A stretch of 64,000 bases of DNA from Anabas testudineus (Eukaryota; Chordata; Actinopteri; Anabantiformes; Anabantidae): NCBI RefSeq assembly GCF_900324465.2, contig NC_046610.1, positions 18,955,824 through 19,019,823 on the forward strand. The letters are read 5' to 3'. The first letter of the stretch is position 1. Each line of letters begins with the position of its first letter. Below the pieces are notes generated by a model. That model saw nothing but the letters and a program-made list of their open reading frames with translations, made no database searches and was not told the origin of the DNA. The translations under genes were made by a program, and so were the position numbers. Below, piece after piece: positions 1 through 13,246 of the stretch.

Positions 1-459
1 TAATCTTGTATGCAACACGTCTTATCACTGCACCTTCACCAGGCAGGCCACAACCGAAAGAAAAAGAGTTAATGCCTCCATTTGCTTCATGGTTTTGAAG
101 GAAAACCAAAGCCAAAGACACAGACAGAGACAGAGAGGGATGGAGAGAGCAGGGCAAAGAGCCAGAGATGTTTATCATACTGCAAACTTTTCATGATTCA
201 ATCTCAAGTGATCATGTGCTTCTTATTCAACATACAGGCTGTAACAGGCAGAACAATATGTCAGAGCTTTTGTCTTTCTATTGATCCAAAAAAGCAAATT
301 TATCAATCCTGCACATCAACAGGTAAAATCATCCCCATGGTCACTAGTGAACTTCAGGTGGGCATGTGACTGTTGAAGGTGGAAGGGGGTCTACCCCCTC
401 CAGAGTGATAAAGGCTTACTTAACCCAGAGCATCTACTGTGGTCAGCAGAGAAAGGACG

Positions 460-501
<42 letters not shown>

Positions 502-825
502 CGCCTGCAATACTTGAAATATAAAGGTTCAAACACACAGAGCACATCAATGCGCAAAAAGCGCAATAAGAACAAGACTTGAACTGCAGTAAGAAAGGGC
601 GGCGAGGTGGCATATTATTAATGCTACTGATGGCAATCTCACCCCACAGGTCCTCAAACGCTGCACAAAACTGAGTGTCCCTCAAAAATAAAACTGCTTT
701 TATGACTCTAAACCAACTCCAGTTCACCTGGGTGATTGTACATCTCCACGGACACAGTTCGCCCACATTTGAAAGTTGCACCTGCCAACAGACACATGAA
801 GAACACACGTCAAACATCAACAAAG
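1..825. other. Non-coding sequence, no gene recognised
   Basis: No open frame here resembles a protein family I know. The stretch contains one CA dinucleotide tract at about 462-498 and otherwise ordinary complex sequence. It may be the first intron of a minus-strand gene whose first exon is proposed at 826-975. Confidence 0.5.
462..498. repeat. CA microsatellite
   Basis: Uninterrupted (CA)n dinucleotide run of about 18 units. Confidence 0.95.
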
Positions 826-975
826 CGTCCTCTTACCTATGCGTCCAGACCTCCTCTTGTGCCCCTGGGACCCCCACACCGCCCGCCGCTCATCTCCCGG
901 CCCGGCCCATCACCGCAGGTACAGTCCAGAGAGCACAGCCGGGGCGCATAACTGTGTGCGCCGAGAGAGAGAAAG
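826..975 (-). promoter_or_regulatory. Possible GC-rich first exon/promoter of a leftward gene
   Basis: This is an isolated GC- and CpG-rich patch in an AT-rich region. Read on the minus strand it ends with a good splice-donor match, GTAAGAGG, just after a purine-rich stretch near 835. That combination suggests a non-coding first exon and promoter of a gene running off the left edge. No start codon or protein similarity supports it. A poly-T run lies just to the right at 1042-1065. This is inference only; transcript data would decide. Confidence 0.3.
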
Positions 976-3760
976 AAAGAACAACAAAGGCTGGTCCTGT
1001 GACTTCTCTAGTTTATGTTTGCTCAGTTATACAGGGCTGGCTTTTTTTTTTTTTTTTTTTTTTTTCTCTGTGAATGTCTATAAGTCACTTTTAAGCTGGC
1101 TCCTGTAGCAGAGTGGAGTGAAGCGCATCGGACAGGGAGAGTCACTCTGCTCCGCTGCTGCGCTTCATTTGTGTCAAAGCAGTGTGAATAAAGATAATAA
1201 CTTCCGGCACGAAGCTTCAAAATAGAACTCAGCTCCAAATGTGTTGCAATGCCATGAAACCCTGCCCCCCTCTCATTGTGCATGTGAGAGTGTGTAATTT
1301 ATAAATAATTTACGGAAGGCCTGCTCTATGTAAAAATGAATAATTTATTATTCATGTGGGGATATATAACAATAACACAGCACATGACACAAATATAGAT
1401 ATAAATTGCTTGATATTTATCATGGCACTAGAGTATAGTCAGTCATAATAGTTCCATGCAATGTATAAACATGATATACTGATCTGATCCACAGCATGTT
1501 AAATAGCAAATTCACACAGGAATGAACCAAACAAGAGCACCGATCCTAATGACTGAGCACTCACCAGGTAGAAGAGCATGTAGATAGACACATGCATTAA
1601 TGCTCGTGCTGTGTCTCTAAATGTGTGGGCTTTGTCTTCCATTCTGTAAATGTCACTGCACGGTGTTGATGGTCTGTGCGATTCTCTTTAATCAGTGAGA
1701 CTCTTAGAAAGCACTGGAGAAAGCTCTGTTGTAGCTTTCAGTCAATTGTGAACCTCATGTCTTTATTTTGAAATGCTATTATTTCTGTCAGCTTCCAGTC
1801 AGAGCATTCCTGAATGCAGGCAGCTTTATGTAGGTCGGTCCCTGCTGGTGATCTTACATGAATGTGAATCAGTCCTTGAATATTTATCTTTGTTACTCAT
1901 GTAGAGTTTTGAGAGTCTAGTCACAGTCCTGTTATAGTGCTTTTAGATTGTGTATGGCACCAAAAAAGGATCATTTTGGCTCCTTAATAAATGTGGACAC
2001 CACAGTAAATGTGAAAAAAGTGGAAGAGGTGGCAAGAGGAGGTTAGTCTCGGGCAGTTGTGGACTGTAGTGTGCAACAGGTAGATGGAAACAGGAAAGAA
2101 TAAACAGCAAAGTGAACCAATAACAATGTGACTGACTCCGGTGTTAACACTTCCAGTTAACTGGCTCCTGTTGATGTTAAAGCTGCAGCGGTTTGTTCTG
2201 CCAGACAGTTGAAAGGTTGTCCTCAGTATGGAAGTCCAGGACTGCCAATGTTAAAAAAAAAAGCATTTGAAAATTAAAGTGACCAGTCATTTAAGCAGCA
2301 GTCATAGCATTATTCTTTTTGGGTCTTTGGCCAAGGTTAAGTTGTCTGTCCAGGTTTTTAAGGTGGATTGAGACCATTGACCACTGTAAACACTGCCAGA
2401 GACGTGCTGCCCGTGGTCAGCAGCAGCAGGAGGCGGAGGGAACATGCAGTGTGCTGCTGCCAGTGTTGATGATGTTCAGCGTTTTCACTGTGCTACCATG
2501 GCTCTTTTTGTGTCCATGGCAACCACAGCAAGGGAAACAATGAATGAGGCTTTTATACAGGTATCCAGTCTGTCTGAATCATTCACCTTTTTATCATCAA
2601 TTAACCAGCTTTATCCACTGGGTTTTCTTTTCTTCCACTCCTTTTTTACACTCAGCTAATCCTGGAGCAGTAAGCTTCTCTGATTGGTTAGAGGAGTGAG
2701 CCTCACTTGGATCCTTTAAAGGGGAATATCTCTCCATTGTTGACAGGCTTCTTGAAGAATCTACATCACAGGATTCAATGACACCTCTTCACAGTTTTGG
2801 AGCATATTTTTAAAAAATAAATATATTATTTAAATATAATATCAAGTTAAACAGTGTAGCTTTAAGCAACTTGCTCTTTTGAACAACAAACATGTTATCA
2901 TTCAACAAATGTACAGACAGGATATGAGATAAAGTGTCTGCTTATGTCATTTTCCATAACAAAACAAGTGATTTTGTTTCCTTTCACAAATGTATAACTT
3001 CCATTGGTGCATTACTGCTGTACCGCCTTACCAAGTTTTTTTCTTTATTTGTTTATTTATATATTTGAGACAAGTCAGACTCCTCATTCCTCCCACTCAA
3101 TGACTGAAGCATCTTTTCGTAGATACAGTACTGTATGTCTGAGATTTGAGTATTGATGCAGTCCTAACACACTGCACATTCAGGACACATTCCAGTACAT
3201 TTTATCTTCACAAAACATTTACATAAGTAAAGACAGTTTTGCTTTCTTTTCCAAAAAATGTTATCCCCCATGTTTGGCTTAAAAGATCACCAAACCGTGA
3301 AATCAAAATGAGGCCTGTGTCAGAAAACGCACATGCTGATAAAGCATGTGGGAGACTCATGAGGGAAACGACACAGGAGACTCTGTTAGTTAGTTTTTTA
3401 TTCTCTGACTAAGTCCCATGACTTTCACATCTCTAGTATGGCTGTATGATAGAAAAACACAAATAGTGTTATTAAATATGGAACTTCACAGATGCTAATA
3501 TGAAGCAATTTGGAACATATGTTTAGAAAAGTGCTCTATTAATAAATGTATTATTATTGTTATTATTAAAATGAAACCATTCAGTCAAATGATTATCTTA
3601 CTCGCCAGTTTGTGTTGCAAAATAATAAAACACAATTCAGTGGATTCATAGGATTTATTTCTTTGTTTCTTTTTATTTCCTTTCATATATTTTTGTAATA
3701 CACCATAAGCAAATAAATAACAAATACATTTTAATTTTAAATAACAAATACATTTTAAAT
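976..3760. other. Intergenic, no gene recognised
   Basis: AT-rich complex sequence on both strands. Short open frames are present but none has codon structure or motifs that I recognise. Apart from the poly-T run I see no feature. Confidence 0.6.
1042..1065. repeat. Poly-T homopolymer
   Basis: Run of about 24 T, possibly the tail of an old retroposed element read on the minus strand, although no SINE body is recognisable beside it. Confidence 0.85.
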
Positions 3761-3961
3761 AAATGTGCCTGATTCATCCACAGGCAAAATCTATTGTTGT
3801 TTTTAAACTACTATTTTAATATTTTGAAATCAAACAGACATGAATGAGAGTTATCTCATCAGTATGTGCGAATGGTCTCTTCTTTTCTTTTCAAAATGGT
3901 GCGTATTGTCCCCTTCTCATCATATGTAGGGATTATAGTTTACTAGTTCCATCCTGTATCA
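3761..3961. repeat. Copy 1 of a ~195 bp direct repeat
   Basis: This block (starting AATGTGCCTGATTCATCC, ending CTCCATCCTGTATC or a close variant) recurs in the same orientation at 5647-5845 with few differences. The copies are about 1.9 kb apart. It is followed by a TA-rich palindromic tract. It may be a short non-autonomous transposon or a local duplication; no terminal inverted repeats or tRNA-like boxes are obvious. Confidence 0.85.
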
Positions 3962-5646
3962 TATATATAATATTATAATATATAATATTGATTAATTAAT
4001 TAAAAATGATTTGTTAACATACGCAGTTTTTGCTGTTGCATTCTTATAGTATTTAACTAATACTCCTGTGTCCTGTGAATTACCATTTTGCCGAATTACT
4101 CTGTAATAAATGCAAGACACTGTAATGTATCATTGCCCAGACAGATTTACAGTAATTCAGAGTCAGTTTCCCAGAATTAGTAACATGACCCCACTGATAT
4201 AATCTGACCCTAGTGGGAGTCTTGACAGCGTTGGAGGGCAGGTTGGTGGCTGTATGCTGGCATCAGTTTTGATCAGGAGGGAGTTGCCCTGTGTTTTTTG
4301 TTTTTGTTTTGTTTATAATAAGAAGAAGTACAAAGCATGGCCTGCACAGAGTAATGAATAGAGAAGTAGGGGAGGGTGAAAAAAGCCCATCTCATGATTA
4401 AATCTTTGCAAAGTAAAATGTGTGTAAAAGTTTGTTGTTTTTTTATTTCTTTATCTACAGCAGTTTTACTAACGCACTGTAGACGCATCATTATGCAAAA
4501 TGTACTTAAATCATCTGTTACATTTTGCAGGTGTCTTTAAAAAGCGTGCAACACAGAATTACACAATAAACAATAACATTTCAAAGTAAAATTGATGTTC
4601 TAAATTGCACCATAATCATCATGTAGCAGGACCTTATGCTGATGAGGCCATGATGAATGCGATGGCATTTGACAAAGAGTCTGTCAGATACTTCTGGTCT
4701 TTTGTTGGGACCTTTGGAGCTGGACGTAAAGAAGAAATCATTGATCGGAGGTCTGGTTCATGTACTCTCAGAGGAAATCTGATCTCATGTAAGATATTAA
4801 ATGTTATCAGCGTTCTACATTAGCTCTCTCTGATTCTCTCTTAAAATGGTCTTTATGAGAAATTCAGTATCTGTGTGTGACAGATAACAGTGTGGCCTCT
4901 GACCTTGAACCTCATGTGTCTTACCCCAGCATGAATAACATGGAAACATGGAAGCAGCGTGTTTCCACAGCAGCAACAGAATACATTTTTAAGTTCATAG
5001 ACAATTGAAATCGGAAAGAATAACATGCAAAGATGTTTTTCCAGTCAGCTGAGATTATTTTGTTGAATGAGCTAAAAATGAAAGAAAAAAGAAAAAAGCC
5101 TTTTGATGTGGAAGATGCCATCATCTCATCTCTTCTGAAAGGGGCTAATGGTTTGAAATACTCCTGCAGGAGGGTGGAAATAACCTGGCAATTGTGCTGC
5201 TACTGAGGCAAAGTCAATTCAAAAGGTAGAGATGAGAAAGAGAGAGAGGAGAGAGCTGGTGGTGTCCAGGAATGGTTTAATATTGTTTTGTAACACACAC
5301 AGCTGTCAAACAGAAGCTTACACATTCATGAAGACCAGTGCCTTGTTCTCATCTTTTCAATTGTGTCTTTGGGTTTCTCAAGGTAAGTTTTCATTGCACC
5401 TGAATAGTCCCTTTCAGACATGTACAGTACAGATTAAGATGCGTTTACCTGTTCATTTAATTATTTGGTCAAAAGTGGCAAAGTGGCCTGTTGAAAGCAA
5501 TATGGAGTCAGTTGTGGCTGCGTCTGCCTGGTGCCCAGACTTTGTGTACTACGAAGTCGCAGAAGCGGGACTGGGAAGGGATTAAAAAGCATCTGCAATC
5601 TTTGATGCCATGTTCTGGATATATGGATAAAAAATAATAACAATAA
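3962..5646. other. Intergenic, no gene recognised
   Basis: Complex sequence between two copies of a direct repeat. It begins with an AT-rich palindrome-like run around 3960-4005. The open frame near 4605-4823 has no recognisable similarity and I do not call it a gene. Confidence 0.55.
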
Positions 5647-5845
5647 TAAATGTGCCTGATTCATCCACAGGCAAAATTAAAAGTTGTTTTTAAACTACTA
5701 TTTCAATATTTTGAAATCGAACAGACATGAATGAGAGTTATCTCATCAGTATGTGCGAATGGTCTCTTTTCTTTTCAAAATGGTGCGTATTGTCCCCTTC
5801 TCATCATATGTAGGGATTATAGTTTACTAGCTCCATCCTGTATCC
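5647..5845. repeat. Copy 2 of a ~195 bp direct repeat
   Basis: Near-identical to 3761-3961 in the same orientation, differing by a few substitutions and small indels. High similarity between non-coding copies implies a recent duplication or recent mobility of a short element. Confidence 0.85.
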
Positions 5846-8801
5846 TGTTCCACGTACAAACCCTCTGCGTGCAAGTCCACATTTCCCCTGACACACATCG
5901 CAGAGAAACAATATGAAATCCTTGATGGAAGTTTCACAATGAGTGTTTCTTAAAAGACACAGCATTTGAATTGCACTGAAGACATAAACCTAATTTAAGT
6001 CAATTGCATTCATAGATCAGGCCTCAATATCCTTTCACACAGACGTATGCTCTCGTATGCAATACAGATCTTTTTTTCCATTGTGCTTTACACACCACCA
6101 GCCCCCATACACACAAACACACGCCGAGTTAAATGTGGCACACAAGAGAAGACAGGTAATTACAGAGCACAATTTGTCTCTGAGCCATTGACAGTCGATT
6201 TCGATTTGGTGACATGAGAACATTCAGCGTTTCAGGCACAAGAGACATTATCTTTCGGGTCATGAGCCACAAAAGCCTGTCACATATCTTAGCACCACAG
6301 ATCAGAGGACATCTCATTCTGATCCACACCCTACCTGCCTGCCTGCTTTCACAGATGCACGCTGCGCGCTCCCAACACCTGCACTCAGGGAGCTCAATAT
6401 TCATTCACATTTCCCTCGGAGCAAGAAATGTGATGTGTTTGTCAGAGAAAGAATTTTCTTCCTGTTGTACACCCAATTTACTGTATAACCCTGTGGTTGG
6501 CGGAGGCATCAATCATCTTGGTTGAAATAAAGTCATGTATGAGGGAGTATGAGAGCGAACTAAAGGAATACCTCTACACTCCGCACACTCACTCTCCTTT
6601 CTGTTGTAAAGACGCCTGAAACACCACCCATAACCCCGAGCTATTGTTTTCTTCCTCTACATGTATGAAGGGCTACCACAACTCAGTTTGAATCAGATGC
6701 ACAAGTCAGAAAGTTAGGTGTAAAAGTGACCGTTGACATTTATTGGCTTTGGGGAAAAGGTGGAGCAGAGGCAAAAACACAAAGACACCAGGGGCATAAG
6801 AGAAAAACCAAGGTCATAGAGAAATCGAAGAACACCAGAGAAGACAATAGCCAAGGAAAGAAGAGGGCCTCACAGACAGGTATACACACTTGTATATACA
6901 AGGAGATCTAATCAGAGGGAATGAGCTGCAGATGAGTCAGAGGAGAGGAAGCCTCAGGTGACTGCACAGGAGGGTAACCACGGTTACTGCAGGGCAAGAA
7001 AGGAGGCGAGTGGCCGGTTGTCACTATAAAGCCCCACATAGAAAACTGCTGCCGCATAGAGGCGAACGTACATGGAAATGTACCTGATAGAGCATAAATG
7101 AACATGCTCGCAGTGACAATGCGAACCCGCTAATGATTAATAGGTCATATCTATCACGTTAATGCTCTCATAGTGGAGCATGTTGTGTATGTTTGCTAAG
7201 TAGAACAACACAACACAGAACTGAGCAGACGATGGTCATAATCTAAATTACTACTACCATTTAAACTTCATGATGGTGCTGGATGAGATGTCCGAGGATT
7301 ACAATTTAATCTCACTGCAAATCATGCAAACTTTGCAATCCATCATCACATCATCAGTAACATTTTGGCTAAATGGTGGAAATGTTTAAGCTGAGATTGA
7401 CCCAGATTTTCTTTCTTTACAGGAACAGGTGTTCTTCTTCTGAAACTAGTTTCCACACATTGTCTCATCCTACAAAATCAGTTTGAGACCTACAGTAATT
7501 GTTTCTGTATTATTGTAATTTGTCCTGAAGTGTAGATCATATATAGTTTCATTGTGTTTAGTGAACACTGACACACATTTAGTTTATAACATATGGTCAC
7601 TCACTGCCTCCACCTCAGGTTGATGGCACATTACTGTGCGTTCTTCATTAGACTGCATCATAGCACATTTCTTTGCAGAGGATTTTGATGTAGCACTAAC
7701 TGAGCGTGGAGTGACGTTTCAATGAGGCCACACTGGAACCAGCACCTGGTCGTCACCAACACTGTCTCAGCTGACAGCTCAGAAAACATTACACTGATCA
7801 CAATTTAAGTAAGTAATGGACAGCACAGCGGTTGGTTAATTTCTTTTCAAAGAGATGAATGGCCTTTGCAGACTCTGAATCTGAATAATCTGAATAGAAT
7901 GAAGTAATTGTTGGGAGGCTCTCAGAGGAAACTGTGATCAACTGAGGACAACGGTTGAAAGAAGCACTTGTTTAGCTCTGATCTTTGAACCTTTAGTCTG
8001 TTCTCATTTGTTCTCGTCATCACACTAAACTCTTATTTCTTTTAACCTTTTGCACTTTAAACCCTGCAAAAACACTTTTGTGTTTTTTTTTTCACTTTGT
8101 AACAGTGAAAAAAAAAGCTGTGAATGCCACATCTCTAAAAGTTGGATCTGTATGTTGTTACGTTGACCTTGCTTTACAAAGCAGCACTTGTTAAATCTGG
8201 TAAATCCAGTATTAACTTCTTTTTTAGTTCCTTTTCAAGCAGGTTTCTGCTAATCTGCAGAACAGAATCTAAATGCTGCTCTTTCTGAAAACAACACTGT
8301 GAACCATCACAGAAAATGTATACGTTGCAAAATCAAAACAAAGCACTCACATTTGCACATACTTATTTGATCTATTTATGTGAAATCAAATGAATAAATA
8401 ACAAAGGGAAGCTTTTTATGTATCTAAATACCACATTACCATGTGCTGAGCAAAAAGCACAAAGTTAGCTTTAATCTTAGCCTCCTTCACTCAGTCACCA
8501 GGGCTCCACTGTGACCTTTTGAGTTAATATCAGTTCCTGCTGTGTCGCCATCACCCTCAGCTGAAACCCACAAACACTCTCGCCTGATCCTTCGACCGTG
8601 CTCAGATTAAACTGAACTGCAGCTGGCCTTTTGAATCACACACCGGCCAGTGAAGTGGCGAATGACTTCATTATTCCTACTCACAGTCCTTACAATGCTA
8701 TCAGTGCTCTCCAATAACTGAACACATCCTCGAGTGAAAACTGATCAACCACAAAATTAACATGGCTGAGTGAAAGGAGGTTATCAATCTAAAAAGCCTT
8801 A

Positions 8802-8834
<33 letters not shown>

Positions 8835-10200
8835 TAACTGAGCTAATTATGTTTTTTTTATTTTTACTGCAGAGGAGAAACAAACTGACAATAACACAGC
8901 TCAGACTGTGAATAGACTGGTATAAAATAAAGGAGAAGATTAAAAGAAGAAGAAATAAAAGAAAAATAGTAGTTAAAGGTTATTAAGATTGATTTATTGC
9001 ACTTCAGGCACAAGTGAAAACTTTGATCTCACTCACTGATAGTGATCAATCAATTGTTTAATGATTAATTACCTTAATCCTTAAATGAAGCAAATGGAGG
9101 AATGCGTTTTTTGGTTCTTCCTAATGTCAAAGTCCTTCATATAACGTGTACAACACCTGACGCCAAACGTTTGCTATGAATTTGTTTTCCTCCTTTTCTT
9201 TCTCTGTGTTCTGTAGGCAAAAGGTTTAAAATTAATTAAACCACCAGTGCCGTGGCAATTCTCTACATTCTGTTCTGTAAAGCAACGAAGATGCACATAA
9301 AGAAATCATAAGGATGAACCCAACTTAATTACTGTGTACTAAAATAAAATGCATTAGAAGCAAGCCGCTTCTATTACCGTATCCTGCTAATTTAAAAGTG
9401 TAAATATATATCAACCCTGGCATGAAGAAACAATGAAGGCTTACTTTCCAGCCTTCTATTTAAATAGCTTCATATTTTACTTTGCAGGTCCTGTGGAGGC
9501 TGGTGATGAGCCCAGGCAATAGATACATTTACAAACATACAATTGATGTTGGTTATTTCAATTACAAAAACTCATACATGAGAAAATAATTTTTTTGTTG
9601 TTGTTGTTTTCTTGACACATAAGATTGAGAAAGAGTTTGTTTTTTTTTTTTGTTGTTGTTATTTTCTGGTCCAATAATAAAAGTGTCATTAAAGCTGGAC
9701 CTTTTCACACTATACATTATTGCTAATAGTATTGATTGTCCTGCAAAAAACAGGCTCCTTTTCTAGTTTTTGGTTTTATTTATTACAAGATTTTGTGGTT
9801 GCCCTGAACTGACATGAATTTGACTTGTATTTTGCAGCTCTTAAAAAGGGGAAAACAAGAAAATTCAATATAACAAAAGAAATGTGGAATGAATTGTTTA
9901 ATCTAACTAGTTTAGTTTTTTTTTAACTAGCCAAATAATCTGAATCAAATACCTTCAAAAAATTGTGATTTTTCCTACAAGCACTAGTTTTGGAATCACA
10001 ATTTCAGCTCACTGTCCGCAAAGTACCAGAGATGGTACAGTACCACAATGGTGATTGTGTCTGATACTGTGTTTGGACCTGTTAAAATTAAGACATGTCA
10101 ACACAATAAGCAGACTTACTGTCTAAATGTTCTGATCACTGTGCGTCAGGGCTGAAGCAGCACTCATGAGAATTAGTAGATGAGCACTGTGCATGCAGAG
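5846..10200. other. Intergenic, no gene recognised
   Basis: About 4.4 kb without a supportable gene. A CA tract lies at about 8810-8834. The stretch near 7100-7180 has clustered TAAT homeodomain-type cores and GC content unlike its surroundings, so it could be a regulatory element, but that is guesswork without alignment. Confidence 0.5.
8810..8834. repeat. CA microsatellite
   Basis: Short (CA)n run of about 12 units, with a CATA interruption at its start. Confidence 0.9.
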
Positions 10201-12433
10201 GGGAAAGGCACCTAAATTCCCACACACACACACGAGGGTACAGGTGAATGGTCAGAGCCAATAATGCTTTGCATGTGATGGATGGTATTAATAAAGGGAT
10301 AGGCGGCTAATGTATGTTCATCTAGGCAGAGCAACAGTCGCACTGCTGCCATTTATCATTAGAGCTGAAAATCACCAAATAACCGCGAATGATCCCGCCG
10401 CATGGTGCAGGCTGGGAGGCTGAGCATGAGGGTGACGCTTGATTCACAGCCCCAGTTGTTGCAAATTGAGGCTGAGGCAACAGGAGCCACTGACAAAAAG
10501 ACCACAGTGTTGGTTTTAGAACGCGGATTTAACGTAGGTCAGGGTGTTAAACCAGCCGATTGATCAAATGATAAAAGAGATGAATGCATAAAAATGTGGT
10601 GTGAGTCAACAATCAACAACAATCTGACCCACTGCCAAAATAAAAGACTATAACCTGAGACATGGAGCACAAAAACAGACACAAATATTTCATTAGGTTT
10701 TTTAATTCCAAAATCATTTGTTAATTACCTAGAAAATGCAAATTCTCAACACTGAGAACCGTGGGTCCCTCCAGTTTCATTTGTGTGCATAAGAGTACAG
10801 CTGGCTTTGACCAATCTTATGGCTGATCTGCAGTACGTTGCCTCGTACTGTTGAACATAAGGACATGCAGGCAGACTGAGTCGTTGTCTCAGCTTGTTCT
10901 GAGCTTGTAGCTCTTTTTTTTTTTCATGTATCCTGGGATGAATGTATAAGACTGAGGAGGATGCATAAGAGAGGATACCTCATATGTAACTACACCGCCC
11001 CCTGCAGGACAGACACTGTAAGGCAGCAGTACTTGACAAGGCCTCTAAACAGTTCAGGCACAGCACAGAGAATACGTCATTTGACTGAACCCAAGTCAAA
11101 CTTATCGTGGAACAGTAACTCAATAGCTGCAACTGTAACTATTAACATTTTAAATTTAAGACAGTGAATACACATCCAGTTTTACTTTTACAGCATGTTT
11201 TAGTGTATAGCATGTGTTTCTACTCAGCTTTGTCAGTATTTTAATAAAGTGCCTTATAAAAGAGAAGCGCACCCTGAGTCATAAAGTCTGACGCGCATTT
11301 AGCTACAGATGAAACCCTGAAATCACGGATGGAAAGGCTACATGCACACTTGTACTGTACAGCACGGTTCTCCACAGGCTTGATCAGCTTTAAGAGTGGT
11401 CACTCACAATTTTACCAGGATTGGAAAGCTAAAAGAGCGCAAGGCAAGCGTACCTTCAGCTATCTGCTCTTTCTGCTTCACAGTTTCCCCACAAAGTCCC
11501 TGCAAACAAAACTTGGTCCTGTTTTCTGACGGATGTCTGCGTGTGTGAATTTGTGACAGGAGTGGAATGAAGTCAATGAGAATGAGATAAAATGAAACCG
11601 ATTTCCAAAACTGATAAAAAAAAAACAATAATTAGGTTATAAGACGGCAAATAAACTAATCAACTGTAAAACTCAGGGTGCCCAACAATTTGCCGCCACC
11701 ATTGGGAATGATTACTATGCAATTACATAACTTGCTCGCTAATGTTTTAGCAGTGGCTTCTGGGAAATATTATGGACTGATCAGAATGGCACTGATGACA
11801 GGGTGCTTGTTTACGCCTTTAGTACATAACGACGTAGTGTCTGTTAATTCTTAAATAACATAGTGGCCTAATATGGCGATGAAGCCACTAACGATTCAAT
11901 TTCTGTTACATGGTGCGGGCCCTGAAGGCACCACACACCACTGCTCTTGGGCTTTACGGGAGATTAATTCTGATGTAGAATTAAATAATATAATCAGCAC
12001 TTAGTCTGTCATCTTCAGATGAATAGCTGGGCTAACTCAATATTTTCTATGTACGTGTCATAACATGACATAACTAATCACACTGCACCTGAAACGGTGG
12101 CGGTCGACGACATTAAACATCTGCTAGTGTTTATATTAAATCTCTTTAAAGTTGTCAGGTTCTAATAACCCACGTTCTAATAACACCTACTCCATTAGTA
12201 ACGCATTTCTTGGCAACGTATTTTCAGTGTAGGAAATCATCTCTTCTTCCAGTATTTATCTTGCAGCAGTCGCTGGTCTTGATCATGAGAAGTGAGAGAG
12301 GTAGAGCTAAAAGAGAAGGAGCACGGGGACGTGCTTCCTTTCTTTTCTTCTCTTCTTTCTTCTAAATCGTAGAGGGCAGAGTGACGGCGTGGCGTTGGGA
12401 TCGACAGTGACAGTGTTGGGGTGTGAAGAGGTT
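10201..12433. other. Intergenic, 3' of slc25a10; possible conserved non-coding blocks
   Basis: No protein-coding gene recognised. Two low-repeat blocks of balanced base composition, roughly 10300-10500 and 11640-12150, have the texture of conserved non-coding elements: no microsatellites, many octamer and TAAT-like words, no open frame. The 3' UTR of slc25a10 must lie at the right end, but I did not identify a confident polyadenylation signal. Confidence 0.35.
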
Positions 12434-12990
12434 TTAGGAGACAATGCGAATGCCGAAGTATTTCTTGAGTTGCTCGAGGAACACGAAGGTGAGCACTGTG
12501 TGGGGAATCAGGCGGATCCCTGCAGGAACGAGACCCTGCAACAAAATTTAATTATTATTCGTATATAATGTTTTTTTTCCACCGTCAGATCTGTGCAGCT
12601 CACTCACTCATCAACTTATTTATTCTGAAATGAAAGTGTAGCACACAGCATGTATACTGTGTTCAGCAGCACGGTTTTACCTTGTAAAAAGCCAGGGGAC
12701 CCAGCTTCGCAGTTTCTCGTAAGCAATGTGTCACCCCCTGAAAAAAAGACGCTGGCTTAGACCAAGCAGTGAGAGAAGGAGAAGACACAGAAACATAGAG
12801 TGAAAGATTTCGAGGTGATTGAAAAGTCATCTACTTACTGTGTACTCTCCCTTTGAGTTCATCAGCCTGGTCTTTAGTACGTCCAGAGGCTGACACAAGA
12901 AAGTCGCACAGCCTCCCTGCAGATCAACGGTTTACAGATGAGATCAGGTAACAATAGAGCCTTTACACTGAGTCAGTCTGGCTTCCAGTG

Positions 12991-13023
<33 letters not shown>

Positions 13024-13203
13024 CCTGATACTTACAGCAATGAAGCTGGAAAGAAAGTGTGTCAGTATATTATCTCCCATCACACCTGTTCCCAACACAA
13101 GCTGCTTGGCCTGGTCATAACACGCCAACTGAAGGCGGGAGGAGACAGAGAAGGGTATATGTTGGACAAGCACAGTAATGCATCACTTTTAAAACTGTGC
13201 ACG

Positions 13204-13246
<43 letters not shown>

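Noticed and set aside
4605-4823. 72-codon plus-strand frame with complex amino-acid composition
   Set aside because: No recognised domain, no supporting splice sites with partners, no polyadenylation or promoter context.
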